A stretch of DNA of 64,000 nucleotides from Dioscorea cayenensis subsp. rotundata. Its lineage: Eukaryota; Streptophyta; Magnoliopsida; Dioscoreales; Dioscoreaceae. The stretch spans positions 31,427,916 to 31,491,915 of the forward strand of contig NC_052489.1 in assembly GCF_009730915.1 (NCBI RefSeq), written 5' to 3'. Shown here in pieces: positions 47,897-61,756 of the stretch. How positions within the stretch are numbered: position 1 is the stretch's first letter; the number at the start of each line of letters is the position of its first letter. A program made the translations under genes and the position numbers. The notes under the pieces are model-generated. The model did not search any database. It saw nothing but the letters and a program-made list of their open reading frames with translations, and was not told where the DNA came from.

Positions 47897-48341
47897 CAAG
47901 GAAGGAGTCTAGTGGGTGGGAGATATAACAGAACAGAAACGCTATCTGAAATGATATCTCAATCCCATTGGGATATTATGTAGATTAGCCTTATATATGT
48001 TTTCTTTCTTCTGAACAGCACAAACCCACTTGCCTCGTGATCAGCACTTTACAATCACAGATAAAAATTGATTTATAAAATGATTTTTATAAAGTTGACA
48101 CATTTTTCAACAAGCTTGTTTTGTTTGTTGGCTGTGGTTGCCCAACTTAACTTTCATGGAAGATTGGAAGGACCTTATCAGGGAGGACAAACCTCGGAAG
48201 TAGCAGGCGCAAAGCAAGATATTAATTTATAAGATGAATAAACTACTTGCATTAGAGCAAAACTAATGAGAGACCTTAAAGAAAAAATAAGTTGAGGAAT
48301 GGGCGACTCGCTCCACGGCGATCTGCTCGGCGGAGCTCGCG

Positions 48342-50790
48342 ATGGAGGAAGGTATGGTAGGAATGGGGGAGGGAGAGGTGGATGGTCACGTAAAAGCCTT
48401 TCCCACAGCATCCAGCGAGGTTCCTAACCGAGCATCGAGAAGTGGCCATCCTCTCCTCGAAGCGGCTTTGTTAGAGGGCACCACCTGCTGTCAGCAGTTA
48501 GTCCTTCCGAGCCGAGCAGGCGAGTGCGGTGGAACCTCAACAAACTTTGGCAAGTGCTACATGCGGAACCCCGGAAGGTTGGGGAAGCGGTCCGATCTCG
48601 TAGCTTGAGGACATAGCCCTACCTCCGACGGACCGAGTGCGTTTTTTTCTTCACCGAAAGGCTGTCTCACTGGCGCAGGGACCAGTCTGATCTCGTCACC
48701 GGTGCGCAATCAACATCTCCGTGATACACACAATACATCGAATGTCGCCACTGCCGTCTCTGTATAGCGATGTGGTGGGCGGAGTCACTGGCTATGAATT
48801 GTAGGCTGGAGCTCCCCCGTCTCCAGCGTCATCGTCGCTGCCAAAGAGCTAAAGCGAGCTCCTCTCAGGACAGTGCTAATCTTGATGGAAGTTCATCTGT
48901 TAATCCCGGCTGGGCAGCGCCATCATCTATCCATCTCTCTAAACGAGAGGCAGCTAAGCTGCGAAAGAGTGACAAAAATCGTAGTCGCGAGCGTTATCTC
49001 AAAGGGCGGACCCGGTGAAGATATTCTCTGAGTTTCTTCCGAGACTTTGAACACACCAGTCGAGCAGCGGTCTCCGATTTCAAAGGGAATTCTTACTTGG
49101 CCACCCTTAGCGGTGAGAATGAAGCCATGAAGGCTAGCAAGATTGAGGGAATTGAGCTTATCTTCAAAAAGAAATGGGACCATGTGTTATCTCCATCAAA
49201 GACCTTGGTCCACAGAGATTGGTCGATTGGGATCGGCGATCGGGGAAGGCTCAAGTTCTTCTCATTTGGAATCTCCCTCTCCATGCTTGGACCAGTCATG
49301 TCGGTGGATATCCTGCGTGACGATTGGAGAATTGGTGGCTGTTCGCAGCAAGTAAGCCTCATAAGTCCTTCCTCTCGGTCCTCGTCAGATCCGCCACCGT
49401 GTGGTGATTCCTGCATGAGATAATGTCTGAGCTTTGGAATGCGCAAATTCATCGTGCTCATCACTGATAACCATCTCCCTTTCCCTACTTTCCGACGAGA
49501 CCTTGACAAGTATGTTCTTCCCCGAGCATGAGGGACCAAGTTTTGGAAGGTGCAAGAACCCAGATGCCTTGATCGTCGATCGTGCTCCGTGATAATAAAG
49601 GAAAAGAGATGATGATAGATCAAGACCAAGTGCCAGACAAAGTTGCTAGCGAGACCCATGCAGCATGGCCCTCCACCACAAAGAAACTGATTTAAAACTT
49701 GGAAACCTCGTCAGATCCCGTTCGGTGGCGGTGCTCGGGGTCTCGGCTAGTTCATCAAACTCGGCAGGCCAGGAGAGCGTTGCTCCCGGGCTCAAAACTT
49801 GTCTTGAGATCCGCCGGTGAGCTCAGCTCCGGGATCTCCGACCTCGGCGGGGTGATCCCGGATGGGCACACTCGGATAGTCGTCGGACCACGATGTCCAT
49901 CCGCCGCGCGTGTTTTACCCACTGGAAACCCGACGTTGCATGGCTCAACCCGATCGCTGCACACGTCCCAAGAGACCCATTACGCATCGATCGACCATTA
50001 GACGAGGTTGCTCTCCGAGCCGACCAGCGATTGAGATGATGTTGGAGCGAATGTTGTGGCGACATGTCGCCGGCTTCGACTGATCTCTCCCGCGTGACAA
50101 AGCGGGGAGAGCGTGGTTAATGTTGTCTCGGGCTCACTAGGCATGTGGGCTTGGATCACTCTCTTAAGGACCCATTTGTCGTGGTTGGTGGGCCTTGCCA
50201 TGGAACCAAAGCCTAGTCAGTGAGAAGATTTCTTGTTACCCATCCGAGATCGAATTAGTGGGCCATTCTTCTAAGGGCCGGTTGGGCGGCCACGCTTGAG
50301 ACCAGAGAATCCGAATCGACTAGGAAGTGGGATACCTCGAGTGGACCCAGATAACTTCAGAACCGGAACATCCTCTATAAACTTGCACCCTCCCTCAAAT
50401 TTTGAGTGGGTTTATCTCCATGGCTTCGGACTCTTGCGTCAGCAAATTTTCTAAAGAAATTTCTCGTATCACGGTAGATGATGTGTCTATCCGGTAGGGA
50501 GCTATGGAAATATTGAGGGAACCCAGGTTAAGGATAACATGCTTGTGCCCTCTACTCAGATGTCAGATGGTTCTCGTCATGATTGTGAAAGTCTTGGCAG
50601 TCAGGAAGGGGATGATTCAGAATCTGACTTTGAAGAAAGGATTAAAGATTGCAGACTGGACAAAGCGAAGACCCCTTCTCGAGGGCTACAAGAAGAAGTG
50701 AGCGGAGGAGAAATCCCTTCCCCTAGGAGATGGAGCAGCCGGTTTCATACCACGTGCCACCAAGATCCACCCAAAAGAAGGGGCGACTAG
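48342..50790 (+). pseudogene. LINE ORF1-like region
   Basis: Several overlapping plus-strand frames of basic and Ser-rich composition, such as LSKREAAKLRKSDKNRSRER near 48930 and KTLVHRDWSIGIGDRGR near 49200. The position upstream of the endonuclease and the similar GC content indicate ORF1. An intact CCHC knuckle could not be found, unlike the LINE at 20.6 kb. Frames change every few hundred bases. Confidence 0.4.
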
Positions 50791-51029
50791 CACGACCCCG
50801 GAAGGTACTCTGGCTACCCTCTTCTTTTAAATGAATGGAATGACTTTGACTGTTCAATTAATTATTGCAAAAAGCTTGTGGCATTTCTTTTGATTCCTTG
50901 CAACATAGAGATAAATGCTTGTTACATTTACGCTCTCGAGATCAACTAGATTGTCCCCCTAGACCCTATTCGCGAGACACTCAGTTTTGGGGCCGCCTCG
51001 GGTTCTAATTAGTTTCCTATGAATATTAT

Positions 51030-54000
51030 CAAGCCCTCGGGAATGTTAGAGGTTTGAGAAGTCCCTCCAAAGCGCTTCCTAGTTAAAGATTTTCTTAACA
51101 TTCACCCATCGTCGATATTTCTGCTTGCATACGAGAATCAAAACTAAGCTCGATTGATCCTTCCGTCTAGAGGTGGATTGGTGGCTCCCGACTAGATCAA
51201 TTTTTGTTTCACCCCCGCTCTAGGTTACAGGGGGATGCTAATTGGGTGGAACAATAGTTTGCATGAGGCGGTTTGGCTTTTCCTAGGCACTTTTTGTCTC
51301 TTTCAGGTGGAATTTAGGGTGCAAATCTAATGACACCGCTAGTTTTGTACCAGCGTCATGGTCCAAATGTGACGCAGTTAAAAATCGAATTTTTGGGAAA
51401 GAAATTGAGACTTTGCCTCCACAGGAATGGTGTCCCAGTGGGTCATCGTGGGGATTTCAACTCCATTTTCTCCCACGGAGACAAGTCTAATGGCGGCCCC
51501 GATTTGGATGATATCGAGTGCAAGCTCAATCACTTTTAGGGATCTTCACGTTTCGTCGTCGTTCCACTTGAGACGAACTTGGTGTTCGATTGGAACATTT
51601 TCGAGGAAAGCGTGATCGCCCCGGTGGAGCTCATCACATTTCCAAAGGTTGTGGTGCTTTTATTACTGGCCAAGAAGATTGCCAACCTCGAAACCTTACG
51701 AGGCTGACAAGGCGAATTTGGTTCGACAAAGCTCAAAAAGCTAGCTTTACTACACGATATCGACCGTTTAGAAATTTTAAAAGACTCGCATCCTCTCACA
51801 GAAGAGGAAGTGGCCAAGGACTCTTCCTTGCGATCTGATTTAGCGCAAATTCTCAAACATGAGGAGATTTCTTTGGAAGCGCGAGCTAGGGTTACTGGCT
51901 ACAAGAGGGAGACGAAAATACTAGATTCTTCCGATTACATTGCCAATGGCGAGCAATAGCAATTTCATTTCCTTGGATCACCCATACATAACAGTCGAGG
52001 GATCTCAGCGAGTTTGAAAAGTATTGGGGACTCTTTCACCAATTTTATCAAAATCTTCGTGGAGCTACATGCAGGACTTCCGTTTCAAAATTAGCGGGAG
52101 CAATGTTTGGGTCCCAAATTCAATCATGATCTATCCTCACTTCGGACTCACCCTTCTCGTCGGGAGGAAATTAGAAGAGCAGTTTTTGATCTTAATGCTG
52201 ATAAAGCACCTGGTCCGGATGGTTTCCCTATCTTTTTCTTTCAAAAATATTGGGATATTGTCAAGGCCCGACATTTTCAAAGCGTGTGATGATTTCTTTG
52301 GGGAAGAGCTAATTTTAAGAGAATCAATTGGGCTTACATTAACGCTTATCCCCCAAAATTCTTAGTCCACAAAAATCCCTCGCACTTTCGACCGATTAGT
52401 TTGATTAATTCCTCCCTCAAAATCATCTCCAAAATCTTAGAAAACAGATTGAGATCTAAGATCAATGCACCTTTGGTTGATGAGACCCGATCGGCATTCA
52501 TAAAAAGGGAGATGTGTCGCTGATAACACTGTCACTGCTAATGAACTCATCTTCAACATGCAAAAAAACATAGGCACAGGGTTTAATTCTCAAAGTTGAT
52601 TTTTGCAAAAGCTTTTGACAGCTGGTGGATTGGGGTTTCTGTTGGAACTCTTAAAAAGCTAGGGGTTTTAGCGATAAATGGATTGGTTGGATTAATGCTA
52701 TTACGGTTTTCTTCCAAAGCTAAGTTCACTTATCAGCGGTTGCCCAAGTGGTTTACCTTAGATACGTAGGAGGTCTTGAACAAAGGGGACCCTCTTTCAC
52801 CCTCTCCTCTTTGCTAGCTGTTGATGTTCTTAGCACAATGTTTAACAATGCATAATCTTTGATAATCGCATGGATGATCCTTAGTAACTTCGGGGAAAAA
52901 GATGTATCATCCTTGATACGCGATGATCTTCTCATTTTAACAAATAGGTGTTGAGGACTTTACGTGTCATCAAAGCGATTCTATACATTTTTGAAGGATT
53001 ATCGGGTCTCAGTGTTAATTCGGACAAAACTTGCCTCTACACCTCCCAAAGAAATCTTACACCCCACTTTTCCCAGTCGAGAACGATCCATTGTAGCACG
53101 GGTTCCCTTCCTATTACCTATCTTGGCATCCCAATCTCCGGGGGAAGGCCAAGAAAACAAGATTGGGAAATCCTAATCAACAAAATTCGTTCGAGGCTCG
53201 CCTCTTGGAAAACTAAATTAATATCTTTGGGGAGGTAGGCTCACTCTGGTTAACTCATGTGCGCCCTGGCTATCCCCACCCTCTTGGATGTCAATATTCA
53301 GGCTCCCTTCTTGGGTTGCTAAGAGTATTGATAAGATATGCGAGACTTCCTGCAGTCGGGGCCCTAACATTCACCGAGTAAGATCGGACTTGTTCTCTGG
53401 GGAGACTATGTCGATCAAGAGAGCAGGAGGGTGGGGTATTCTTAATTTACAAACCTTTAACACTCGCCCCTCTTGGGCAAAATGGTGGTGAAGATTGCCT
53501 CGGGATTCACCAGGTGTGGGGAGGCATTATTCATGAAAATTATTTCCTTTCTTCCCAATGTGGAACCTTTATCACAAGCAAAGCAGTAGGCGATCTTTCT
53601 TTTGGAATGGCATCTTACATGCCTCCCACGCTTTTAGGAAAAATTTATCCTCTCTGTATGCATGTAGGCGACCACACTTTTTGGTTAGAAAAAGCGGGTT
53701 GAGGGACGGCGCTCCTAGCAGACATTTGGCCCAATCATGCTCCATCTTGTCCAATTTAAGGATGTCACGATCGAGATTTTTATCCCTTAGTCGGGATAGA
53801 TTTTCCTTTGTGTGACTCACGATTGGAGCAGACTTTTGTCGATAACACCTGCTATGGCGCTTATCCAATGGGATGGATGAAAAAGCGTTGGACTCTCACC
53901 GCCAAATAGAGCGATTCGGTGTTAAAGCCTTTTATAATTTCTTGAATGATGGAGGTCTTGATTGTAACAAAACACCCATCGATTACGAGGGGTTTGCCCA

Positions 54001-54400
54001 AAAATCAATCTTTTCAGTAGTTGCTTGGGCTAACAAGATTCTGACACTCGAGAACTTAGCTCCTGCGTAGATGTAATTACGCTTCATTCTACCACTTGTG
54101 TGTTGTGTCATCGCGGTAGAAACAGCGATCATCTCCTCCTCTTTTGCCCTTTTTCCCTGCATATTTGGAGCTACTTTGGTCAGCTCTTTGGGATTTTTTA
54201 TCTTCCTAGGTCTCTCAAGGACCTTTGAGGAGGCTGGAGGCGAGGTTGCCTAAAACTCGCCTGTGGGACTTGCTTGTGAGAGCTATCATAGCATATCTGG
54301 ACTGAAAGAAATGCTCGCATTTTCAATTCTATTTGTCTCCCATTTGTCTCCATTATCCTAAAAATTATATGCATGTTAATTTCTTGGTTCAATCGCGACT
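51030..54400 (+). pseudogene. LINE ORF2 (endonuclease / reverse transcriptase)
   Basis: NVRGLRSPSKA at about 51042 starts the endonuclease, although the leading Trp codon is now GGG. RT blocks: RREEIRRAVFDLNADKAPG and PDGFPIFFFQKYWDIVKA (52160-52270), FRPISLINSSLKIISKIL (about 52390-52445), and a damaged RRGLEQ..DPLSP (about 52766). YLGIPISGGRPRKQDWEIL (about 53118) and RAGGWGILNLQTFN (about 53420) are standard C-terminal LINE blocks. A CVLCH-type zinc finger and WTERNARIFN end the frame near 54330. Numerous stops and shifts are present. Confidence 0.7.
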
Positions 54401-54946
54401 CTGAGTCAAAGAAGGCGAGCTTGATGAGCCGATGTCCAAGATCAAGAGGGAGCCTCGGATTTCTGAGCTCAAGAGACTCCGGGGCGGTTCACCCCGTCGT
54501 CGCGGACCCTCCCCTCTGGCGAGATCTAGCTCGTGGTCTTTGTTTTGTAGCCCCTAAAAGGTTCCTCCTTTTAGGGTTTTTCTTCTGTCGACTTTTGCTT
54601 TTGTTGTTCTCTTCCCTTACCACCTCGGTGGTTATCCTATGTAGAGCTTCGACTCCACTTCATTGTTGATGTTTGTGGTTTATCCAGGCTTTTTCACAAC
54701 AAAGACCCAGACTAGCACTAACAAGAACTGCTCATACCACGAGGAGTGATATTGCAGTCACAAAGCAAGATATTAGTTACAGCAGGCAGCAGATGAAAGA
54801 AAGAAAAATAAAAATAAGGCACAAGTACAACGCTCACAAAAACAGTAGTGGGAAGCCCAAGCGCAGCAAAGGCCGCATGATATTGATTTCTTCTTATTGA
54901 GAGAGTACGTACATTATTAATCAATACACAAGCAGACTGATGCACA

Positions 54947-57900
54947 TTAGCTAACTAAAACATATATATATATATATATATATATTATTGATGTGACTAG
55001 CTGGCGGCATTGGCTCAGACCATAGGGTAGCCCTGTCCCTTTGGCCTTGTCGGGGGTAGGGCAGGGGCAGAGGCAAGGGGCAGAAGCAAGCTCAAGGTAG
55101 ATGATAAAAGCCGACTTGCCCTGCCTCCCTGAGATAACGGACATCTACCATTCATGAGCTTCAACAATTTCCTACACACAAAGCAGACTGATGCCCCTCC
55201 TCCGACAGCTCACTACCATTTCCAAACATTTGAGACAGCAATTCCTCTGGCACTCCACTACCCATGTGTGTTATCCTGCAAGGTGAGAGGGCCAGCCACG
55301 CGTTAGTAAAATTCAGAAAAACCAATAAAGCTCAAGAGAAATGCTACACTTGGCACATTGGTACAAGCACTATGCATGCATGCATGAATGAATGGCAAAC
55401 GAAAAAGGCAATTGTAAATTGTTTTTGCTGACTTGCCAAGTGTCTGTGGACTATCAAACTATATTAATACCTGCAAGACCCGGCCAGTGGAACAAATAGC
55501 TATTGAAAAAACAATATCAAATGCTAAAAATTTCGCCAAGTCAATCAATTAGTAAGCCAGGGTTGTGGTGAAGCACTTGGCCCCCCATTGAACTCATAAG
55601 CACTGCAAAGAAGCATGTTAATGGTACCTGAGCTCCAGATGCACTAGATGGAGATCTTTTTCCCAGATGATCTTTATTTATTTCAGAAGTGATTTCAACC
55701 AGACCTCCATTTTGGAGAGTACTTCACAGACACCACCACAGGAAATCAGCAAGGATCTGTTGAAGCCTCAGATTATCCCCATAAAGGCCTTCAGTCATGA
55801 ATTTATCTGATAGACTGTTAACTATTCGAACACCCTTTTTCATTGCTCGCAATCATGACTTGACTCACAGCAGTAATCAAGACATCCTGTGGAATGAACT
55901 CCACCATTTCTAAACCCAAAACAGCTGCAGATAATGAGACAAGAGAACGTTATCAGCATACAAAAATAATGATCATTTTTAAAGTTAAACGAAATAAGAA
56001 CATCTGTTGGAAGAAAAATTGGCATGGTAAAGGATCAGTAACATCTACAAACTTGATCACATGGATGTAATTCTGGCATAAACAGAGTACCCTGAAATAG
56101 AAGAATATAGGTTAATTGAATTCTTCTGGTTTTTGTATGGAATAAAATCAAGTAACAGAAATGACTTCCATAAACATGCTGAAAGCACATTGATTGAAGG
56201 ACCAGCAGAGCAAATTGCCAGAAAAATTTTTATGAGAAGGAAGATATGAGATTATCATAAAGAAGGACCTCCAGCACTCTAATCAATCAAGCAGAAACCA
56301 CCTCTCGGATCAGACTATCCACTGTTTCAGTGCAAGCTCGATGCACCAAGGGCTCTTATTCTCAGATTTCGGATCAGTTTATGTAGTGTGATCAGTCTTT
56401 TGAGTAAGAGGATACGATACCTGTCTGTAATGTTTTCAAGCTCCAGGTCATCAAGAATTCTGTTAACCTGCTGGTGGCACCTCCCCTCGGAAGTCAATAG
56501 CTCTTTTTGCTCCTCAGATAAATCAGTGCCCTCAATCATTTTTCGGAAATAATGTATTCCAGAAAGAGGATTTCTTATTTCATGCCTGATATACAACAAA
56601 GCTTTCAGTTTCTTCATGGCTGTTTGCTCTGACAGCTGCTGGACATGGAGAACCTGTTGCAGACTCCTGACTAGCAGTATGCAAGAAGCAAAACACTCCG
56701 GTGACTATACCTTCTGCATCCACTTTCTTGGTCACCGAGAGAAGGCATTCCACATGCTTACCACTACGACTGATAAAATCAAAGGGAGTCTTTTCTGTTT
56801 CTTGGCCTGCTATGGCATTGTTAATGACCACACTAAGATTCACAAATGCATCTTGGTTCTTTAAACGACAACAGGCTGCACTGCTCCCTGAAAACCCTCA
56901 CCCAACAGCATCCTATCTATCACTTCATCCCTCTTCCATCCAGACAACTTAGCCATGGCTGGATTCCACCTCGAACACCAGCCAAACTCATCTGCACCAA
57001 ATATAGGTGGGATCAGCGGGCTAGGATTTTGTACTATAGCTTTGTAATCTCCTTCAATCCGAATAAATTTGTCCATGACCATCTTTTGACCAGTCATATC
57101 TTGAGCCACAAAGCACCTCCAACTGCATTCTCATTGATGTCGCGGCTTGCACAAGCATTGACAATCAAGATAACAGGACCATCATCTCTCCGAAGGCCAT
57201 GAGTTTTCATCTGAAATTGCACATTCTGCTTTTCCTTCCCTAACCATGTATGATACATAAGATAATTAGGTACCAGCTTAAATTTACAAGTTTGTAAATT
57301 GAATTAAGCTCAGCCCCTATATCATGTAAATTGTAAAATAAATGAATGAAGGACCACAAATAGAAATTGGAAGTCAAGGAACCAAGTAAATGGAGATGGA
57401 GCACAATACTTACCCTGCAATGCCAAAAAGCATCTCCTTGACAACTTCCACTGAAGAATCTTCTACAAGGGACAGCAAAATGCTTCCCTATGGCTTCATC
57501 TACCGAGAGACCCGTTAATTCAGCAATTTTCAGGTTCCACCCATTTATGAATCCATTGACATCCACCGCCAAGATTGGCACGGTCGCTGTCTCAATCAAC
57601 CGTACCATTTCATTGGTCACCGCTTGCAATTCTACCATTTCTTCAATTCTAAGGTCACTGATTCGAGCATCCAGTGATGCCTTCCTCTTGGAATTCTCAG
57701 AATCATTGAAAGTCCCTCGCAGTATAAGCTGCAAGGAATGAATAGCATCCATCTCATAGTCCTTCCAGGAACACTCCTCATCTTTACGGCTTCAAGGAAC
57801 GCTTTGAATGAAGACCTTGGGTGCATTCTCTTCCCATCATCTTTATCCAAGGGATCATGCTTTGCACCTCCCCATCGGATTTCAGCAGCGGTATGAGATC

Positions 57901-59478
57901 TAAACCAAAAACATGATGTCTTTGGAAGTAATTCTGGCAGCTGCCATCCCACAAACTACATCACCAAGGGTTAGAGCAGCAGGATATCCAGCATCACGCA
58001 GACTGTCAGTGCTCAAACCTGTAGAATCCATATGATTCTCTTCAAGCCAGTAGGCAAATGTCTCTAATCTCAGTTTCAGTTGGGGTCAAGCCAAGCCTCC
58101 AAATCTCATTTTTTCGTACAAAAAGGGCAGCACCATCACATTTCACTAGATCCATAACATTTGGACTCTGTGTCATGATGCCTCACAGGTGTAGCATCTC
58201 TGAGCAACATGTCACACAGCAGTGTCTGGGTTTTTCAGGATGTTCTTCTCGCGGAGCTGATTCTCTAAATCAAATTCCTTGTTGACATGGATGGCAAACA
58301 CCTGCATCAAGAATTCACAGGCAGTACCTTAAGGGAAGGGAACAAACCTTGGGCTTTCATGATGGCAAACAACAAGGCCCCAAAGTCTCTTCCTCTTTTG
58401 CTGCTGGGACTGTCCAGACTCCAAGTTCTCACATTCCTCCTCCCCTTCATTCACCACCACTGCCATAACCAGAGATGCTATAGAGTTCATGTTCTCCATA
58501 TACTGCAAGTGACAACTGTGAGGGGCTCTAAGTGTAGAACCACAGAAGGTCAGATCAGAAGGCAGCTTCTCGTCTTGATAAATCTTTATAGGCCTCGCAC
58601 GACAATCACAAATCATCCGGATCTTGCTCTTCAGGAAAAGGAATCTAGCAGCCTGGGGAATATCTGTAGCTGGATAATGCAGGCCTTGGTAAGACTCCAA
58701 TCCCGGCTTTGTGATTTCTCGAAAGACCTCTCCATGGTCATCTTCATGGAACCTATAAACCATTACCCTGTCATAGCCAGTGAGTTCAAAGACTTCTTCA
58801 ATCACTGTTTCACAAAGTCTCTCTATACTACCACCAGGCAATGATTGCAACCGGGCTATTGCTTTAGCAGCGAGCTTTATATGATTGAAGGGCCCCGCAG
58901 CGGTCATGGGCAACTCAGAAGGCTTCACTGGCTCAAAATCAACAATCAAACAAGCAGTCACCCGATGGATGATTGCATAGAAGGGCTTACCAGATGTTTT
59001 ACAGTGGACTAAAATAGGATTGAGAAGAGAGACCTCCGGGTAACCTAAGGCCTTCTGCAGTGCTGCAGTACTAGGAGAAGTAAAAATGCTCCTCACATCA
59101 GTTCCGATACCAAGCGTAAGGTGTTCTCCTACGCTTGGCACAGCATGGCTGACCATGGTGAGCATCTCCGGGGAATTCTCAGAGTAAGCTATGACCTTAA
59201 ATGTCTTCTCATCAAGGGCTAACAAGCAGCCAAACGGCTGGATTAGCTTCCCTTTCTGAATGTGCTGTAGGGTATGCAGTGACTTTCTCCGACTTCTTGG
59301 GGGTCAGGAGATGATCCCTTGTGTGCCACAATTGACTGGGAATAATCAAACGAGGTGCCGAACTCTTTCCAAACTCTGCATCAAGTTTGGCATCTACCGT
59401 TGTCTGGGCTATGATTCTAGCGCTGTGTCTACTTCTGTTGGAACTAGCAGAAGAATTTGCAGGTCGAGAGGAAGACAT
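54947..59478 (-). CDS. PHYA: Phytochrome A
   Basis: Red/far-red photoreceptor with N-terminal photosensory and C-terminal histidine-kinase-related modules. Exons: 59478-57414, 57239-56421, 55924-55628 and 55275 to about 54947, the three-intron plan usual for phytochromes. It starts [20 protein letters not shown] and continues [15 protein letters not shown]. The GAF domain has [10 protein letters not shown] and the bilin-binding Cys in [35 protein letters not shown] marks the PHY domain. [17 protein letters not shown] and [14 protein letters not shown] are the PAS repeats. HEIRNPLSG and [15 protein letters not shown] lie in the kinase-like part. PHYA rather than PHYB or PHYC is chosen from the N-terminus and the MAVVVNE...CHHESP stretch. 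At least ten frame changes occur, nearly all by one extra base. The C-terminal stop is uncertain. Confidence 0.87.
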
Positions 59479-60924
59479 TGTTTGTTGAGGACAATCAAAG
59501 AAAAACTGAAATACTGGAACTAGGAAAGAGATGATGTTTTGAAACAAGTTTTATTTCACACTAAGAAGAAGTGGCAACAGCCGGGATAAACAATAGAATC
59601 AGAAAGCTAATGAAGGAAGTTAGCAAGGAGACAATTTGAACAAAAGGCCAAAGAGGAAGGCTGCAGCTCGAGGAATAGAATAAAAAGGAGCAGCAAAGTT
59701 AGAATTCATATATTTCACAGGATCAGAGTGCACTGACACAACCAAGCATCATCAACTGCGAATGGGTGTACATGAAAATCAGAAATGTTAAGAAGTATAC
59801 TGAAGCAGAAATTGCAAAACATATGATCAATCAAAGGGCTGGCATATAAAAGAGAGAGAAGCATGATTACAACAACAACAACTCACCGGTCAGGCAAGAT
59901 AACGCTCGATCAACGACTGTGGAAGAGCTAATCACAGAAAGGTTAGAGCTTTTTGATGCAAGGGTGTAAGGAACTTCAATCGTTGGAAGACCTGTGCGTC
60001 AAAAACCACCTTTTTTTCATCAACAGCGCAAGTACAAGAATGAAAAGTAGTCTAAATCCCCCTAAAACGCAGAAGAAAGCCAAGATGAGAAGAAACACAA
60101 ATACCTCAAAAGAGTCCAGTAGAGGCAGAACCGAAGAACGACACAACCCACCACAAGTTCGAAGAGCTTTTCAAAGGGCAAAACAATCTTAAAAAGAGCC
60201 ACCTGAAATTCCATTCTAGAAAACAAACACTGGTTTTTGCAGCAAAGGCCAAAACAAAGATAGACGGAATGGAGTGGTGGATCAAAGAAAGAGAAAGAGC
60301 AGGTGCAAAGCTACGAAACTCTAGTGTATGAGAAAGAGAGTAAAAGAGACAGTTTAGGAATGAATCCCGACCCCACTCTTGCCTCCTTGAGAAAAATTAA
60401 ATTAAGGGAAATAGGAACCGTGATACTAAAGGAAACAAGATCAAACACCGTCAAAGCCCTCGCAAAGCATTCGATCGGCGAAAAAGGATGTCGGGACCAC
60501 GGGTATGGCCTGGCGAATTGTGGAAGGTGTGGGTGAGGGCGCTGGCGCTGGCGCTGGCGCAGAGGAGTGGGCAAACAGGCACCTCCTCCTCCGATGCCCG
60601 ATGAATTCACTGCCCAGCCGACAAAATCCATCACAAAACAGCAGTTTTTTATGCCAGCACCACCACCAACACCAACACCAACAATATAATACTCTGCACC
60701 AATTAAAAACAAAGCCCACTTGAGATGCGATTTATTTTCCCAGGCCCTCGCCTCGATTGATTGATTTTTTTTTTTTAATTATAAATTAATCCACCCACTT
60801 CAATTCTTCCGCTATTGCTTCTTGTACTTGTTGGAGCTGTTGATGACAGCTTGAGAGGGAGAACGGAGAGCTGAAACAAAAAGAGAAAGACAGGAGATGA
60901 AAGTGAGATCATTGGACATGGTAG

Positions 60925-60966
<42 letters not shown>

Positions 60967-61717
60967 CATACAAGGGACGACTGCCATGTAATATTTTTAC
61001 GAACAGAAGATGGGCCAACGAGGACCGACAGGTAGTTCCGAAAAGAAAATCAGGATAACAAAGGATTAATCCGTTGAGCAACAGTAGTATCCAGGAAACA
61101 AAGTAAATATAAAACAACAATCAAAATTGTTAGTATTTCTATTTCGTGTGAATTAATGTATCGAATGAACCTGTCAAGAGAGGTGAATATAATTACTTAT
61201 GAGTTAATTTTTAACAATAATTTGAACCTTCATTATTCTGCATGTACCGAGAAAATTCATATTAGTATTTTTAATTAATTATTTATTTATTTATTTATGT
61301 CTTTTTGATAGGAGAGATTATTAACTGACTGAGAAATTCAGCATGATGCGGGAAAGGAAGAGGGCCTGGAGGAGGCCCATAAGGTTAATGATAAAAAGGA
61401 ACAGGTGAGACAGTAGCAGCAGATGGGATCACAAGCATGCCAGGCCATTTAGGGATAAAAAGGACTGCTGTTCACGTGCAAAACCATATGCCCCCGTCAG
61501 CTCTCTACTCCCATCACTATCATTTCCATCACGACCCTCCCAAAGTACACTACACACATCATCAGACCACCGACTCACACCCGACTCCACTTCCATCTCC
61601 ATTTTCATTTTCCATTTCATTTTATCTTTCTGCTGGTATTCTGTTTTTCCAAAAACATTTATATTTTTACTGACCTGATGAACATATCACCGCCATTGTC
61701 TCCCGCTCATACAATAT

Positions 61718-61756
<39 letters not shown>

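Larger units (their letters stand above)
48210..54775 (+). mobile_element. L1-type LINE between FDC2 and PHYA, inactive
   Basis: A second large plus-strand non-LTR element. The 15-mer caaagcaagatatta occurs at 48210-48224 and 54761-54775 and may be its target-site duplication. Content in order: a GC-rich ORF1-like stretch (48340-50790), the endonuclease start NVRGLRSPSKA (about 51042), reverse transcriptase (52100-52900), a C-terminal part with CVLCHRGR and HLLLFCPFSLHIW (about 54095-54165), and a 3' end with tgtttgtggtttatcc (about 54670). No poly(A) run sits right before the right repeat, so the last 70 bases need explaining. All frames are broken. Confidence 0.65.

Noticed and set aside
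48778-50001. Several basic open frames as possible independent genes
   Set aside because: They lie in order upstream of LINE endonuclease and RT, share its composition and change frame repeatedly. They are better explained as LINE ORF1.
60441-60719. Cys/Trp-rich and Pro-rich open frames
   Set aside because: Generated by hexanucleotide and trinucleotide simple repeats upstream of PHYA.
60775-61120. Frames encoding Cys-Val repeats
   Set aside because: Translation of the (CA)n microsatellite.
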